Program-made: the position numbers and the translations under genes | Part shown: one piece after another, positions 10,934 to 22,777 of the stretch | How positions within the stretch are numbered: the stretch's first letter is position 1 | Layout: each line of letters begins with the position of its first letter | NCBI GenBank assembly: GCA_014529385.2 | Contig: CM043946.1 | Coordinates: forward strand, 22,064,577-22,128,576 | Direction of reading: 5' to 3' | Source: Adiantum capillus-veneris | Taxonomy: Eukaryota > Streptophyta > Polypodiopsida > Polypodiales > Pteridaceae | DNA: 64,000 nucleotides | The notes under the pieces: model-generated | Seen by the model: the letters and a program-made list of their open reading frames with translations, nothing else | Databases searched by the model: none | Told to the model about the DNA's origin: nothing

Positions 10934-11147
10934 TGTAAAATAGACGGTAATTGTGCCATCAAAACTCCACCCTACTATATCCCTATATAGCCCAAGGTCA
11001 TGCCCTAGAATTTCTATATATAGGAATCCCTTTCCACATGACCCTCTTTTAGCGGTAAGCCTCTCGCTCTTAGCCTAGAAACTTAGGACACAGCTTTTAG
11101 TTGTATGACCCTTGTCCTGACAAAAATAGAGGTAGAATAAATATAGA
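10934..11147 (-). repeat. LTR fragment with adjacent primer-binding-like site, cut by CACTA-C
   Basis: On the minus strand the segment ends TTTTACA, directly followed at 10921-10933 by TTGGTATCAGATT, close to the initiator-Met tRNA primer site TGGTATCAGA. The sequence is interrupted at 11148 by the CACTA-C terminus and appears to resume at 30271. No retroelement genes follow on the expected side. Confidence 0.35.
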
Positions 11148-11260
11148 CACTACAAGAGATTATATGCACTTGTGAAACTTATAGCGCCATTGCAGAACCT
11201 TATATAGAGATACTTATAGCGATGCCCGAGAGTAAAAAAATTTCGGTGGTTGGGAATTGA
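11148..11260 (-). repeat. Tail terminal and subterminal repeats of CACTA-C
   Basis: CACTACAAGAG is followed by diverged subterminal words (TTATAGCGCC, TTATAGCGATGCCCGAGAG) matching the tails of E1 and E2. Beyond it, a segment containing GAATGCCCTGCCA also recurs in both. Confidence 0.75.
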
Positions 11261-11683
11261 ATGCCCTGCCATCCATCAACCATATTGAATGTTTCCAGAA
11301 TAAAGTATACCTAAATGAATCCAACATAAGGACAGATTCATCTTTGAAAGAAAGTGCAAGGTATAGACCGAAAGTAGTCACCCTCAAGACAATATAACCA
11401 TTAACTCCATCATGCACAGTATTGTTTGCAGAATAAAGATACAAAACTGACAAAAATAATTGGACGAAAGTAAATTGACAAAAGTAAATCAATGAAAATT
11501 ATACACATCATAGACAAAATCACTTGATTGTTAAGCTTTGCAAATGTAATAGTTACAACAAAATTGTCATTATTGAGAAAATGGTTTTCCAATAGTTACA
11601 AAAGACATATACACGTCATCTCATTATACATGCTATGATAAAAGAAAACTAATGCTATCTGTCTACGGCTAGACTGACGTCGT

Positions 11684-12482
11684 CTAATCAAACGTCTCAT
11701 CGCGTCCAAGCGGCGTATCTGTCAAATTCTGCAGAAAAAAACAAAAAGACTTTTTGTAAGTATAGACATATAGTTACAAAACAATCTATTTTCTTAGCTT
11801 ATCATTAAAATACACAAAATGTAAAAGAGTAAAGTGAAATACTAACCATGACGCTGTGAGAACTCAGAATGTCCATCAGGGCGTTTAACCCCTTTTTACC
11901 TGCATATTCGCGCTGGTACGGTGTGGGGCCATGTCTTGCCATCGACCACTATTCAAAACATACAAAGAATCCATTATGTTAGAATTTAAAAGTACAAATA
12001 TCCGTAACTAGAAAACCTAAAGAGTAATACAAAAACACTTACAAAATTGGCCTCAAATGATGTCCACCCGCCGCTCCCCAAGTGGTGCGAGCTCCCTGCC
12101 TCTACTCGCACCTTGGCTGCCTCCATTTGTTGCTTCCGCTTGTCAAGTTTCTCGCGTGCTGCTCACTTCGCATTCTTCCAATCTTCTTTGGCCAACCAAT
12201 CTGGTCTGCTCCACCCATGCTTTATTGCTATTTGTACTTCAAAACGCTTGTGCTTGCAATATTCACACATTCGAATCTTCATCAGGTCTTCATTGAAGCG
12301 CTCATCCCGACTTGACACGGGAAACTTGTCATGCAGCATGCTAATGACTCTATCTTATAATTCATTTGGCACTTCACTCCGGGTGTTTAGTATGTAGTGT
12401 TGAAACACCTGAGAGCAAAGACTGCGTATGCGCAAGATCACCATCTTGCCTTCGTCATCCAAGATGATGTCGCCCTTGATGT
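11684..12482 (-). pseudogene. Transposase_24 (TnpA-like) gene of CACTA-C, 5' part lost
   Basis: Three exon pieces align with the second gene of E2: 12482-12043 (from the GDIILDDEGKMV region to the end of exon 1), 11948-11847 (exactly 102 bases, as in E2) and 11728-11684 (45 bases, ending in TAG). The GT-AG borders are kept. The copia LTR lies at 12483, at the point matching YSVD|ISGGIIMDDD of E1, so the N-terminal half was cut away. The family is thought to bind subterminal DNA and assist transposition. With no start codon this copy cannot make the normal protein. Confidence 0.8.
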
Positions 12483-12677
12483 TGAACGTGAAGGAGTACG
12501 AGCGGAAGTGCGACACGAGAGAGAGTGCGAGAAGAAGAGCACGACGATATGGTGAACTCGCTCTACTGTAATGTGTAGAGCATAGTGAGTTCTTATTAGG
12601 TTTTTACAAAAGAATATGTGTACATACCTGGTGGCCCGCCCACTTACTTGGGCGACCACATTGGGCTTTATACCCCA
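12483..12677 (-). repeat. Copia 3' LTR (195 bp)
   Basis: On the minus strand it starts TGGGGTATAAAGCC just after the polypurine tract AAGTGGGAGG and ends CACGTTCA. The next five host bases, ACATC on the minus strand (12478-12482), are the expected target duplication; the other copy was lost with the 5' LTR. The LTR is short for copia but has the TG...CA termini. Confidence 0.7.
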
Positions 12678-12769
12678 AAAACCTCCCACTTAAAGTCCAA
12701 TGTGGTACTTTAAGTGTGAGAGAAGCTACTATACAAGCTAATATACAAGAGATGTAGAGAAGTGATGTA

Positions 12770-13162
12770 CTACCCTACACCTAACTGCTTGCGAAAATGC
12801 GCAAAGCTCTCTGAGGGAAGTCCTTTTGTAAGTAGATCAGCAGGATTTTCTGTGGTGTGAAATTTGACAAGCTGAATTTTCTCATCCTCGAGCATTTCCC
12901 TGATGAAATGATACTTCACATCCACATGCTTTGTCTTTGAGTGATAGACTGGATTGCGAGCCAATTGTATAGCACTTTGACTATCACAATATAACACAGG
13001 CATCTCTTCTTTGATTCCCAAATCTGTTACTAGTCGATTAAGCCAAATTGATTCTTTTCATGCCTCTGATGTTGCAACATATTCAGCCTCTGTAGTAGAC
13101 TGAGTAACACAATCTTGTAATCTAGAACGCCATGATACTGCTCCACCAGCCAATGTAAAGAC
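12770..13162 (-). pseudogene. Copia RNase H domain
   Basis: After a stop at 13163 the frame continues as FTLAGGAVSWRSRL and TQSTTEAEYVATSEA, then another stop, then LYCDSQSAIQLARNPVYHS, TKHVDVKYHFIREML, NPADLLTKGL and a terminal stop at 12770. The Glu of TEAEY and the Asp of CDSQS are the expected catalytic residues. It would remove the RNA template during reverse transcription. Two stops disable it. Confidence 0.85.
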
Positions 13163-14460
13163 TTACCCTGACATAGACCTTCGGTTTTCTAAGTCACCTG
13201 CATAATCTGAGTCTGTAAAACCCTTTACACTTAGCTCCTGACTCCCATAGCATATACGCATACTCTTTGTATCTTTCATGTATCTCAATATTCCTTTCAC
13301 TGCCTCCCAATGTTTCTTGCCTGGGTTTGACATGTATCGACTTACTACTCCCACTGCAAATGCAATCTCTGGGCGAGTAGCAATCATTGCATACATCAAA
13401 CTACCCACTCCAGACGCATATGGAATCTTATCCATTTCAGCCTGTTCTTCCTCAGACACAGGACAATCTTGTTTGCTAAGTTTCACATATGGTGGCAATG
13501 GAACACTCAGTGCCTTTCCCTTCTCCATATTGAAACATTGCAAAACCTTGTCAATATACTTTGTTTGAGATAACCAAATCAACTTCTTTGATCTGTCTCT
13601 CTCAATGCGCATACCAAGTATATGACTTGCCTCACCCATGTCTTTCATGTCAAACAATTTTGCCATCTTTGACTTCAAAGCTGAAATTTCTTCCAAGTGC
13701 TTTCCAGCAATCAACATGTCATCCACATACAAAATAAGGATCACCAACTACCATCCTTAGCCTTCTTTGTATATAGACAGTGATCGAACTCACTACGTTT
13801 GTAGCCTTGAGAAAGCATAAACTTGTGGAATTTATGGTACCATGCCCTCGGTGATTGTTTTAAGCCATAAAGACTCTTTAACAACTGGCATACCCAATCT
13901 TCCTTGCCTTTCTCAACAAACCCTTCTGGCTGCTGCATGTAAATTTCCACATCTAAATCACCATGCAAGAACACTGTCTTGACATCCATTTGGTGCAACA
14001 CCAAATCTAATATGGCAACCAATGCAAGAAAGCATCTCAATGTAGTCATCTTGACCACCGGAGAGAAGACTTCATCAAAGTGAATGCCTTGTTCTTGCTT
14101 AAAGCCCTTGGCAACAAGCCTTGCTTTGTACTTTGGCTGACTATCATGAGCGGTGATCTTATACCTGTAAACCCATTTACAAGGTAGAGCCTTTTTGCCC
14201 TGTGGTAATTTAACTAGCTTCCATGTCTTGTTTTTATGCAGAGCTGTCATCTCTGACTGCATGGCCAATTGCCAATTCCCAGAGTCCTTCATTTGCACTG
14301 CTTCCTTGTAACATGAAGGCTCATTGCAATCAGTCAACATGACATAGTTCATAGATGGAACAAACCTATCAGGAGGTCGTGTGAAACGTCCAGATCTGCG
14401 CACAATAAGTGGCTCAGTCTCAGCCACAACCTGTGGTTCCACTCTATCCTGTCCTTGATC
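13163..14460 (-). pseudogene. Copia reverse transcriptase
   Basis: The domain starts after the integrase stop at 14461. It contains RRSGRFTRPPDRF, WQLAMQSEMTALHKNKTWKLV, LPCKWVYRYK, KARLVAKGFKQ, DEVFSPVVKMTTLR, LHQMDVKTVFLHGDL (with an active-site Asp), YGLKQSPRAWY and YVDDMLIAGK, the catalytic motif. A frameshift at about 13745 separates the first 230 codons from the part with YVDD. The stop at 13163 follows DSDYAGDLENRRSMSG. Confidence 0.9.
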
Positions 14461-15240
14461 CTATTGAGCCCTCACATTTTGTCTTGCACGTGCAGGTCCA
14501 TCTTCTTGGAAGACAACTCTTCTAATCTCCTCAACTTTCTCTGGTTTAGAATGATATTTGGCTTCATTAAAGTGAACATCATTGCTGCGGATAACCTTTC
14601 TGGATTCGGGATCCCAAAGTCTGTACCCCATCTCACCAGAATTACCATAGCCTAGAAAGATGCACTTTCTACTCTTTGGCTCAAGTTTGTTCCTAAATTC
14701 CTTTGGAACGTGAGTATATGCCTCACAGCCAAATACTCTGAGATGCTTGTATGAGGGCATTTTGCCTGACCATACCATCTCTGGCACTGAATCCTTCTGC
14801 AAAACCTTGCTAGGAGATCTATTTACAAGATGAACAGTTGTTGATACAGCTTCAACCCAAAACCCATTTGGCAGTTGTGCATTAGAAAACATACTTCTGA
14901 CCTTCTCTTGTATGGTCCTATTCATCCTCTCAGCAACACCATTTTGAGGAGGATTGTAAGGAGCAGTAAGTTCACGTTTTATACCTTTTGACTCACAAAA
15001 GTCCTGAAAGGCCTTTGAAAGATACTCTCCACCATTGTCAGTGCGTAAGCATTTGAGCTTCTTGCCACTCTGATTCTCCACAAGTGTCACAAACTTTTTG
15101 AAAACACTAAACACTTCATACTTGTGCTTGAGAAAGTAAACCCATACTTTCCTTGAGTAATCATCTATAAATTTCATAAACTAAGAAGCTCCCCCTAGAG
15201 ATAGGTTAGGCATAGGTCCACACAAATCACTATGAACAAG
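14461..15240 (-). pseudogene. Copia integrase
   Basis: LVHSDLCGPMPNLSLGGAS is followed by a TAG in place of Tyr (near 15178). Then come FIDDYSRKVWVYFLKHK, LRTDNGGEYLS, GIKRELTAPYNPPQNGVAER, and the C-terminal HLRVFGCEAYTHVP and RKCIFLGYG. The Asp of DDYS, the Asp of RTDNGG and the Glu of GVAER form the D,D,E triad. It would join the element's cDNA to target DNA. A TAG at 14461 separates it from RT, although copia Pol is normally one frame. Confidence 0.9.
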
Positions 15241-15285
15241 TGCCAACTGTGTATCTCTTCTACTGCTTCTATGCTTATGTGGCTA

Positions 15286-15999
15286 CTATGTTTGCTTACC
15301 ATACAGACAATGTTCACATAATTCAAAATCATTAAATGAAAAGCCAGGAAAATAACCAGAACGAGACAAGATTTCCATTCCCTTCTTGGACATATGTCCT
15401 AACCGGCAATGCCACAAAGAAACGTTCGGCTGCTCGGTTACATTGATTACATTTTTAGAGACATTTGATACATAAATCATGTAAAGTACTCTAGACATTA
15501 CTCCATGTGCTACTGTCATAGAACCCTTGGATATCTTCCACATGTTCCGTCCAAAAGTGGTGACGTAGCCAGCATCATCAAGTAAACCTGTGCTGATCAA
15601 GCTCTTTGTAATTGCGGGAACATGTCTCACATTCTTCAGCGTGAAAGAAGAGCCATTCTGAAACTTCAATTGAACATCTCCAACACCTAAGATCTCACAT
15701 TTCTTCCCATTGCCTAGCCGAACATGATCTTTAGTGGTCACATAAGAGGTAAACCACTCTTTGTTTGGAGACACATGAAGTGATGCCCCTGAGTCTATAA
15801 TCCAGTCACTCAGTGCATTTCCATCAGATGCTGTAAGAAGAGCTGAGTCCATTGTATTCTTCAAGAAGTATATGTCTCCTGACACTAGACTGTCATCCTC
15901 TGCAATAGTGTTTGTCACATTTATTTCTTGAATCTTCACTGAGGACTTGTTCTTCTCACCATGGTCTTCAACTTTCTCTTTGCCTTTTTCTGCTTTCCA
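15286..15999 (-). pseudogene. Copia protease and pre-integrase zinc finger
   Basis: WIIDSGASLHVS carries the aspartic protease DSGAS motif. VRHVPAITKSLISTGLLDD is a typical downstream protease signature. The pre-integrase finger follows as LWHCRLGHMSKKGM and CEHCLYGKQT, with its two His and two Cys. A stop at 15286 breaks the link to integrase. Confidence 0.85.
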
Positions 16000-16749
16000 T
16001 TATCTGCAGTCTCTTTTCATGTGACCCTTCTTGCCACAATGGTAGCATTCTATGTCACTCTTGCCTTTAGCATTGCGGGACTTGCTACGAGATTGATTCC
16101 TCTTTCCACCTTTGTACTTTTCTTTGGTCCTTTCCTTGACAACTAAGGTTGTTCCTTTGCCTTTGTCCATTGTCTTTCTATTGGTTTCTTCAGTAAGCAG
16201 ACTTCCTTCTACACCTGCTATGTTCAAACCATCTGGAGGTGCAAAATTACTCAAAGCTGTGCGAAAAGTGTCCCAACTTTCCGGCAATGTGATCAATAGG
16301 AACATAGCTCTAACAGGTTCATCAAACTTGACACCTTGAGCTGACAACTAACTATAGATTGTGTTGAATTCATTCAGATGATTGGACATAGGTGTCCCTT
16401 CTTTCATATTCAAGTCAACAAGCTTCTTAAGCCAGTATACCTGTGAAGCTGCACTCTGCTTCTCATAAAGATCACTCAACTTTAACCATGCTTGATAAGC
16501 CGACATCTCGTCTGCTACATTGAAGTAAACACTTTCTGACAAAGTCTGCATAATGGTAGAAAGTTCCAATTCATCCATTTCGCTGCATTCATCTTCGTCC
16601 ATATCTTCTGGTTTTATCCCCTTGAGATTTATAGGTTGTATCTTCTTCTTTTGTACCAACACGTGCCAAATCTGTTGCTTCCACAATGGGAAATTGGTTC
16701 CATCCAGCTTCTTGATATTGTAAAGAGTAGTATCCCGTGGTCCAGCCAT
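16000..16749 (-). pseudogene. Copia Gag with CCHC zinc knuckle
   Basis: The start MAGPRDTTLYNIKKLDGTN and the next 130 codons match plant copia Gag (WHVLVQKKK, AYQAWLKLSDLYEKQSAAS, LKKLVDLNMKEGTPMSNHLNEF). A TAG at 16348 interrupts it. Gag then continues through LLITLPESWDTFRTALS to the RNA-binding knuckle CYHCGKKGHMKRDC, before a TAA at about 16000 leading into protease. The first Met is about 1.1 kb from the primer binding site. Confidence 0.85.
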
Positions 16750-17836
16750 AGCTACGCTTCACAGTAGTTTACTTTCTTGGGAAAAATTCGGCAGAGTTTC
16801 CCCTGTAAACTGACCTCTGAACCAATATATATCAACCTGTCAAATGAACCAAGAAAGCTTCAGATTCTGCATAAATTTCGGCAGAGTCTCCTTTGTAAAA
16901 TGGCTCTGGTGTACCCAAAAACAGACCAAAAAACAGCTCAAAAACACTGTCTCTCTGACACTGTAAGCTGTGGGTAAACCTGTCCTGCACCTGTACTGTC
17001 TCTTGTTGTCCTTTCACTGTCCTGTAAGCATAGACTGTGACAATGCCTCAACGGCAGTAAAGCAAAGATGCAATTCCAACTGTCTAACTCACAGTCAATA
17101 CATCCTAGCTGCCTATCTAAGGGTGCTCGAGGGATCGCTCGAAGACCTGTATCACCGAAAGGATCTCAACATTCGAGAATCCCCCATCTCAATAAAACCT
17201 CACTCGACCCTCAACAAAGGCTGCAGTAAATCTGACAGTACATAGACTTTCCACAAAGTCGTACATCCACAAATTTCCCACTGTATGTTGTAACCGCTGC
17301 GACGGTTGTTTGCTGCGTGACTCACAGCCAGCAAACCCTCAACAGACATACATCATCTCTGACAATACATCCCATGTGGAAGTACCCGCAATTTCAGGAT
17401 GAAATATGGAATATCAAGCAGCAAACACAAGCTACCTGATGAACTAGTGGATGTCGCCTACAGTCTGTGTGTAGATGCGCTCGTGTTGTATGTGACACGC
17501 CTCCAAGAACTGTGATCCGTCCTTCGATGTGTAGACATCCACAAATCAACACTCTGGGAGTGTCGATATCCTCAGCACCTGCAGTCGTAGGCCAAAAACC
17601 CCAAATTTGCAGAGTCAGATCTGCACCTGCTGAGACCACGTAGTCGAAAATGGCCTGCGTAGACCTTTGTCGAAGCCGAACGGTGGCCGAGATGACCTCA
17701 TAATGAAATTCTGACAACACCAAGCCCTTTGGGATTTCCCACGAGATTTGGGGCCGTGTCTTCGCCTGTCGAATTTCACTCCAATCTGAGTTGGTGACTC
17801 TAGCCTCCTGCAGTACTGCCCCGAGCCTCGATCTGA
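16750..17836 (-). other. Copia leader between primer site and gag, no gene
   Basis: This is the 5' untranslated leader of the copia element. A 157-codon frame at 17394-17867 has no domain and lies over the leader and primer site, so I do not count it as a gene. Confidence 0.6.
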
Positions 17837-17848
17837 GCTCTGATACCA
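17837..17848 (-). promoter_or_regulatory. Copia primer binding site (initiator Met tRNA)
   Basis: The minus strand reads TGGTATCAGAGC, the standard plant copia primer site complementary to the 3' end of initiator Met tRNA. The bases TTCA-AC just before it match the end of the 3' LTR (CGTTCA), fixing the lost 5' LTR boundary at about 17851. Confidence 0.85.
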
Positions 17849-17855
17849 GTTGAAT

Positions 17856-18005
17856 ACCGCGGGCCATTACCGCAAAACAAGAGAGAGGAATTCAAAAAGA
17901 AGAGAGAGAAACCCTTTTGTTGATCAAGCGGCATATTACCGCACGTATTACCGCGTATATTGCCGCGATTATTGCAGCGCCCATTACCGCTAAGGCCATA
18001 GACCC
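17856..18005. repeat. Left subterminal repeats of CACTA-B
   Basis: Contains CCATTACCGC, TATTACCGC (twice), ATTGCCGCG and CCCATTACCGC. The motifs match the right-end cluster at 25440-25686. The terminal repeat itself is missing. Confidence 0.65.
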
Positions 18006-18253
18006 CCTTCCGCCTCCCTCTCCCGCGGGTTTCCACTTAAATCCAATACAACTCAAAATGTATTTACACACTACAACTCATACACTCTCCAGAATGCTTG
18101 CTCACTTCACTTAATCTCTCTTTCACTCCAAAAATTCTATACATAAATCATTGAACTCACAACAAAACCATTAAAAATACTATTCATAAGCACATAACGA
18201 AACATTTGCAAATTAATCATACACTACACCAAGTGAAAGAATGGAGAGTTTTA

Positions 18254-21200
18254 TTAATTCTCATCTTGTATAAGATCTCTACAAGCACTAGGATCCATAT
18301 TTAGACCCATAGTATTCAAATCAATAAACAAGTTTAGAGATTCTTCCTCCTCTCCATCACCTCCTGTAGAATCATCATCGCTTTCTCCCTCTTCCTCCTC
18401 CTCAAGATGACTATTTGCAAGGCTTGGCTGACCTTCTTCAACTTCTACTACATCTTCCTCTGCATCTTGTGGTGATGGTATGATGGGATCAATTACTGGC
18501 TCAATGTCCGTCTCTGCAAAGATAGATCTACCCCGCTGCGTGACTAGAATGACATACCAAAGTCTTCCTTGATATATACATGGCACATAAAAGACCTATA
18601 CGTCACACACAAAGAATAAGCTGATATACATATATTAAATTTTTAATTTAATTTAATTGCACATAGCCTAAATTACCTGCTCGCAACTACTAGGATACAC
18701 CAAGTTGTCAGTTTTTCCCCGATGGAATTGGGTAGAATCCACCATAATGAGCCCATTTTCATGTCTTTTGACCTCACCCGCAAACCTTCGGTTTTCAAAG
18801 AGGAATTTGTGAAAAGATCTGAAATCAACTTTGATTATTCTCTCTATAGTACCACAATATCTGACCTCATCTGTTGTTGTGTCAAAGTTTCCCATCACGC
18901 CACAATCATTAGTGGTCCGACGCTCATCTATCTTGCGGGTGCAAAAATGTCGGCCTTCGGACCAAATAGAGTTGAAAATGAGACCCTACAATCACAATTC
19001 ATAAGAGGTTACATCGCATTTCATTAAGTGATTTGCATACATGCATACATAACATATACGCACTCACCTTGCACAAGCATCCTCGCGTATACTCCCATTC
19101 TTTAGAGCTTATTTGTTCTCCTTGTGCTTTGGCATTGGTCATGGCATTATGGATCCACTCTACTTGAATCAAATTAGGATATTTTGCAAGCTCTTTAGGA
19201 AAAGGAGGTGCACGTCTACCTCCATTGGACCTCTTCCATGCATCTCTATCCCTTTCTCTAGCTGCGCGGGCTTCCAAGTACATAGTGACCCATTTGGTCA
19301 TGATAGTGGCATTGAGTAAACAGTAGCTGTTGGCTATGGCATGAAACTCTCTATCCATGAACAAGAGTGAGCCTTTTCCACTGGGAATGGTTGAGTGCTT
19401 CCTAGGATCCTCTTCTTCACTCCACAAACGAGGCAATGATGGATCCACTGTGATGAGATACTGTGAGACATACACAAATGCCTCTTGCACCACCCTACCT
19501 TTTGCCATGCTCGCCTGAAAACATTAAAACCACATATTTTTATTAGTAACTCCATAGCGTATAAATGCTATCTATATTGTATTGATTTTGCATACCTCCG
19601 GTTGTGACCTCAATCTAACAAAATCCTTTAAAGTCTTCAAGAATCTCTCCAAGAAGAACATCCATCTAGAGTTAAGCACCCCAAAAATGGAAATCTCCCC
19701 AACAAGGTGAAGCAATAGGTGTATTTGGCTAACAAGGATTGTACGTGGGAATGCATCCTCAATAGCACACACTGCCTCTACTGCTAGCAGATGGGCTACT
19801 GGTATGGCTTCTACTTCTATCTCCTTGGAGCTCACAAATCTAAAAGGCACAAATAATATAGTAGATGAAAAAAAAATCCATTGTTCATGCATGCACAACA
19901 TGATATAGTACTTGAAAAAAACCCAGTACCTCACAATCTCATCCACTTTGAATATTGCAGCCTTCACCTTAGTGTCCCCATAACCACTAATAGTTATGGG
20001 AAGTACAAACTACAAACAATAAAACATCTTAGTGAATGTCAACCTATATATAAGGACACATAGACACCACAAACTATTCTACTCTTACCTGAAGGATTTT
20101 ATGCCAATCATGGGAACTCAATCCATACAATTGAGTGGAGCCACCCTTTTTGGTTTTTGTGAAAGCACCTTTGAGTGACCGCATATATCCCGTTGGAGTT
20201 CTGATGGATGCAATAACTTGCTTTGTTCGCTCTTGGTCTGCCTTTGACAATATCCACGGTGCTTTTGGGAGAATCATCTTTCCCCGCTCCCCCATGCGGG
20301 GCGTGGCTGAAGGGGGGAGACGTCTCATGGCTCTTAAATCTTCCCTGGCACCCAATGAATCCTTCTTGCCAATTATGTGATCCCATATAACTTGCCCAAC
20401 ATTTTTGAATACATGCATAGGGTCCAATAAGTGCTGAATTTTCAACGAAGCCTAATAGGGGAGCGACAAGAAGATTGAGTACCTCGACATACCCTTTGGC
20501 AACCCATTGGGAGGCGGTGAGGTACCATGATTCTCCTCCCAATGCTTCGCCCAATCAGCCATGTTCCAATGGAATGGTTGCACTCCATTGATAGGGGGAG
20601 CATATCTAAGATGTGAAGGAGGTAGGAAGCAATGGTTGTTGGGATAGATCACCTTCCCAAGAAGAGGAGGTCTCTCTGTCAAAAGGGAAGGGCCACAAGT
20701 GGGACACGCACTATGTCCAGATGTTACTAATCCTGCCAAGAGATGATAAACCTAAAGCAAAGAGTACAATTAACATGTGCATACTTACCAAATACCTCTC
20801 CGAATCTTAGGTAATCATGCATGGTCCACATGAGGATGCACTTGATGACGGCTTTGCGGTCTCGTGGTGGCCGTGAAATTTCAATGACATCTATGCCTCT
20901 CCATAGTTCTTGAAGCTCATCAATAAGAGGCTGCAGATATACATCCATGTTTTTTACCTTGTGCTTTCCTGGAATGAGAAGTGATAGTAAAATGTTTCCC
21001 TTTTTTGTTGCCTCCCAAGGAGGAATATTGTAGTTTACAACCACCATCGGCCAAGTGCTCCATGAAGTGGAGCGGTGCCCAAATGGATTCACTCCATCAC
21101 TAGCTAACCCAATCCTCAAGTGATGAGGTTCATTCGTGAACTCTGGCCATGTGTCCTCTATGTGCTTCCATGCTGATGAGTCAGATGGCACTCTCATAAT

Positions 21201-22202
21201 ACCATTTGTGAAGCAATCTCTTGCATGCCAACTCAAAAGCTCACTCGTACCCTTCGATCTAAACATGTGTTGGATGCGAGGGATGAGTGGAAAATGCCTC
21301 AAAACTTTACGTGGAATTCTGTTGCTCTACATTCCTTCTTTGAACCTAGGCTCCCCGCACGATGGACATGTGTCACAATTGGCATGCTCATTACGAAAGA
21401 GCACACAATCGTTCACGCAAGCATGAATGCGATCATAATCCATCCCTAATGCAGTCACCACTTCGGGTTCTTTTCGTCTATTCTCTGGCATGTGATTGCT
21501 AGCTGGCAGCATCTTTCCTAGCAACCTATCACAAGAAGAAATTACATTAGAAGCTAATTTATGCACTCCAAAAGCATCCTTCACAATCTGTATACATACC
21601 TCAAAAGTGCGTCGACACTAGCATTGCTCCATCCAAACATCGCCTGAAGGTTAAGGACTTCGAGAGATGCCCTTAAAATGGAGTAAGAGCATCTATCATA
21701 TAGTGCGGTGTGGGTCGAATCGAGTAGCTCACTCCTCGTTCTTTCGGAAGCTTCTTCGCATGCACACTCTGGTTCATGCTCCTCCTCTCATGCAAGGAGA
21801 TCCTCAACCATTCTATGCAAATGGTCGTCTTCTGCATCCACGTAAGGAGATGGGATGTGATCACTCATAGAGGGAGCAGCAGTTGGCTGATTTGATGTGC
21901 TTCCTCCCTCTCTAATGGATTCTTGGCGCATGCGCTCTTCCACCCTCCTTTCCCCTCCTCCACCAACCACACGCCAATGAGGGGTGACGTCAATAGCCGC
22001 TACAATTCGCGGATCATTTGTTTCCATCCGTGCATGCTTGTGAGGATCGTCCCATAGTCCATAATCTTCTACATGGCTCAAGCATATCCGTCGAAGTCGA
22101 GCAATGGCGCATTTGCACCGCACCCATGGGCATGGTAATCGCTCAGTCAACCACCATGATCTATCCGGTTCAGTGGACGGGCCAAAATCATCCCAAGCAA
22201 CC
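18254..22202 (-). pseudogene. CACTA-B transposase (Transposase_21 + DUF4218 + DUF4216), multi-exon
   Basis: The first visible exon opens after TTAATGTAG at about 22202 and holds the Cys-rich LPCPWVRCKCAIARLRR. Exon 2, after a GTATGT...GATAG intron near 21540-21600, carries MDYDRIHACVNDCVLFR, CPSCGEPRF, RHFPLIPRIQHMF, GLASDGVNPFG and NMDVYLQPLIDEL. Later exons have HACPTCGPSL, LLDPMHVFKNVGQVIWDH (about 20370-20440), a DUF4218 part (LVSQIHLLLHLVGEI, SRWMFFLERFLKTLK, about 19620-19740), a DUF4216 part (DEVRYCGTIERIIKVDF, about 18830) and an acidic C-terminus ending at 18254. Stops at about 21788, 21326 and 20455 (TGG to TAG) break the frame. The true start exon is unresolved. Confidence 0.8.
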
Positions 22203-22436
22203 TACATTAATAAATTACATACACTAATTAAAATCAAATTACCAAAAAATGTTAATAAAATATCAGTAAAAAGTAAAAATAAATAAATTTAACATGCATG
22301 GTAATCAAAACTTTTAGGTAAAAATGTCATTTTCAAAGTACTAAGAATACTTTCATTTTATATATATTTTATAAAAAACATAGTATCAATAGATTTTGAG
22401 GATCAATAGTAATAATGTCAGAACGTGGCCATCTGT
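22203..22436. other. AT-rich spacer between the divergent CACTA-B genes
   Basis: No coding content is seen. It probably holds the 5' intron or promoter of the leftward transposase gene. Confidence 0.4.
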
Positions 22437-22530
22437 GTGTATGGGCCGAAATTGCGCCGCGGTAATAGTTGAGGTAATAAACGCGGTAATGCAGCCGGTA
22501 ATGCTCGCGGTAATATGAGCGAAAATTCGG
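22437..22530. promoter_or_regulatory. Central cluster of the subterminal motif in CACTA-B
   Basis: GCGGTAATAG, GAGGTAATA, GCGGTAATG, CCGGTAATG and GCGGTAATATGAGCG lie within about 95 bases just upstream of the rightward TnpA-like transcription unit. The last one matches the right-end cluster (GCGGTAATGTGAGCG). If TnpA binds this motif, as in En/Spm, the cluster would place both divergent promoters under its control. Confidence 0.5.
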
Positions 22531-22777
22531 ATTTCAATTTTTTTAAAAAATAGGGGCACTCGCGTGTCCCGCGAAGTTCAAAACCCTAAAATTCGAATTT
22601 CATCGTCTTCTCCACAGAAGACGAGAGCGCGAAACCTCACAACCTTGAGCTCTTCCTCCATCTCTACTATCCTACTCTCCACCATCTCTACTCCTTCACT
22701 CTCCTACCTTCTCCTACCCTCTCCCAACAAGATCTTCAATTCCATGTAAGTTTTGTTGTTATGTTTTTTGATTTTTT

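Larger units (their letters stand above)
12483..17855 (-). mobile_element. Ty1/copia element inserted in CACTA-C, 5' LTR lost
   Basis: Minus-strand order: primer binding site (17837-17848), leader, gag, protease, integrase, reverse transcriptase, RNase H, polypurine tract (12682-12691) and 3' LTR (12483-12677). It is nearly complete inside but carries several stops and one frameshift. Of a 5' LTR only a few bases next to the primer site remain. Beyond about 17855 the sequence is that of CACTA-B's subterminal repeats. Confidence 0.85.

Noticed and set aside
12438-12689. 83-codon frame over the copia LTR
   Set aside because: It spans the LTR and host junction and has no domain; it is a chance frame.
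17394-17867. 157-codon open frame beside the copia primer site
   Set aside because: It covers the primer binding site and leader, has no domain, and begins at the LTR junction; it is better explained as untranslated leader.
18068-18085. CACTACAACTCATAC as the left terminus of CACTA-B
   Set aside because: It matches the right terminus only loosely, and GCGGTAAT subterminal repeats lie outside it, which a true end should not have.
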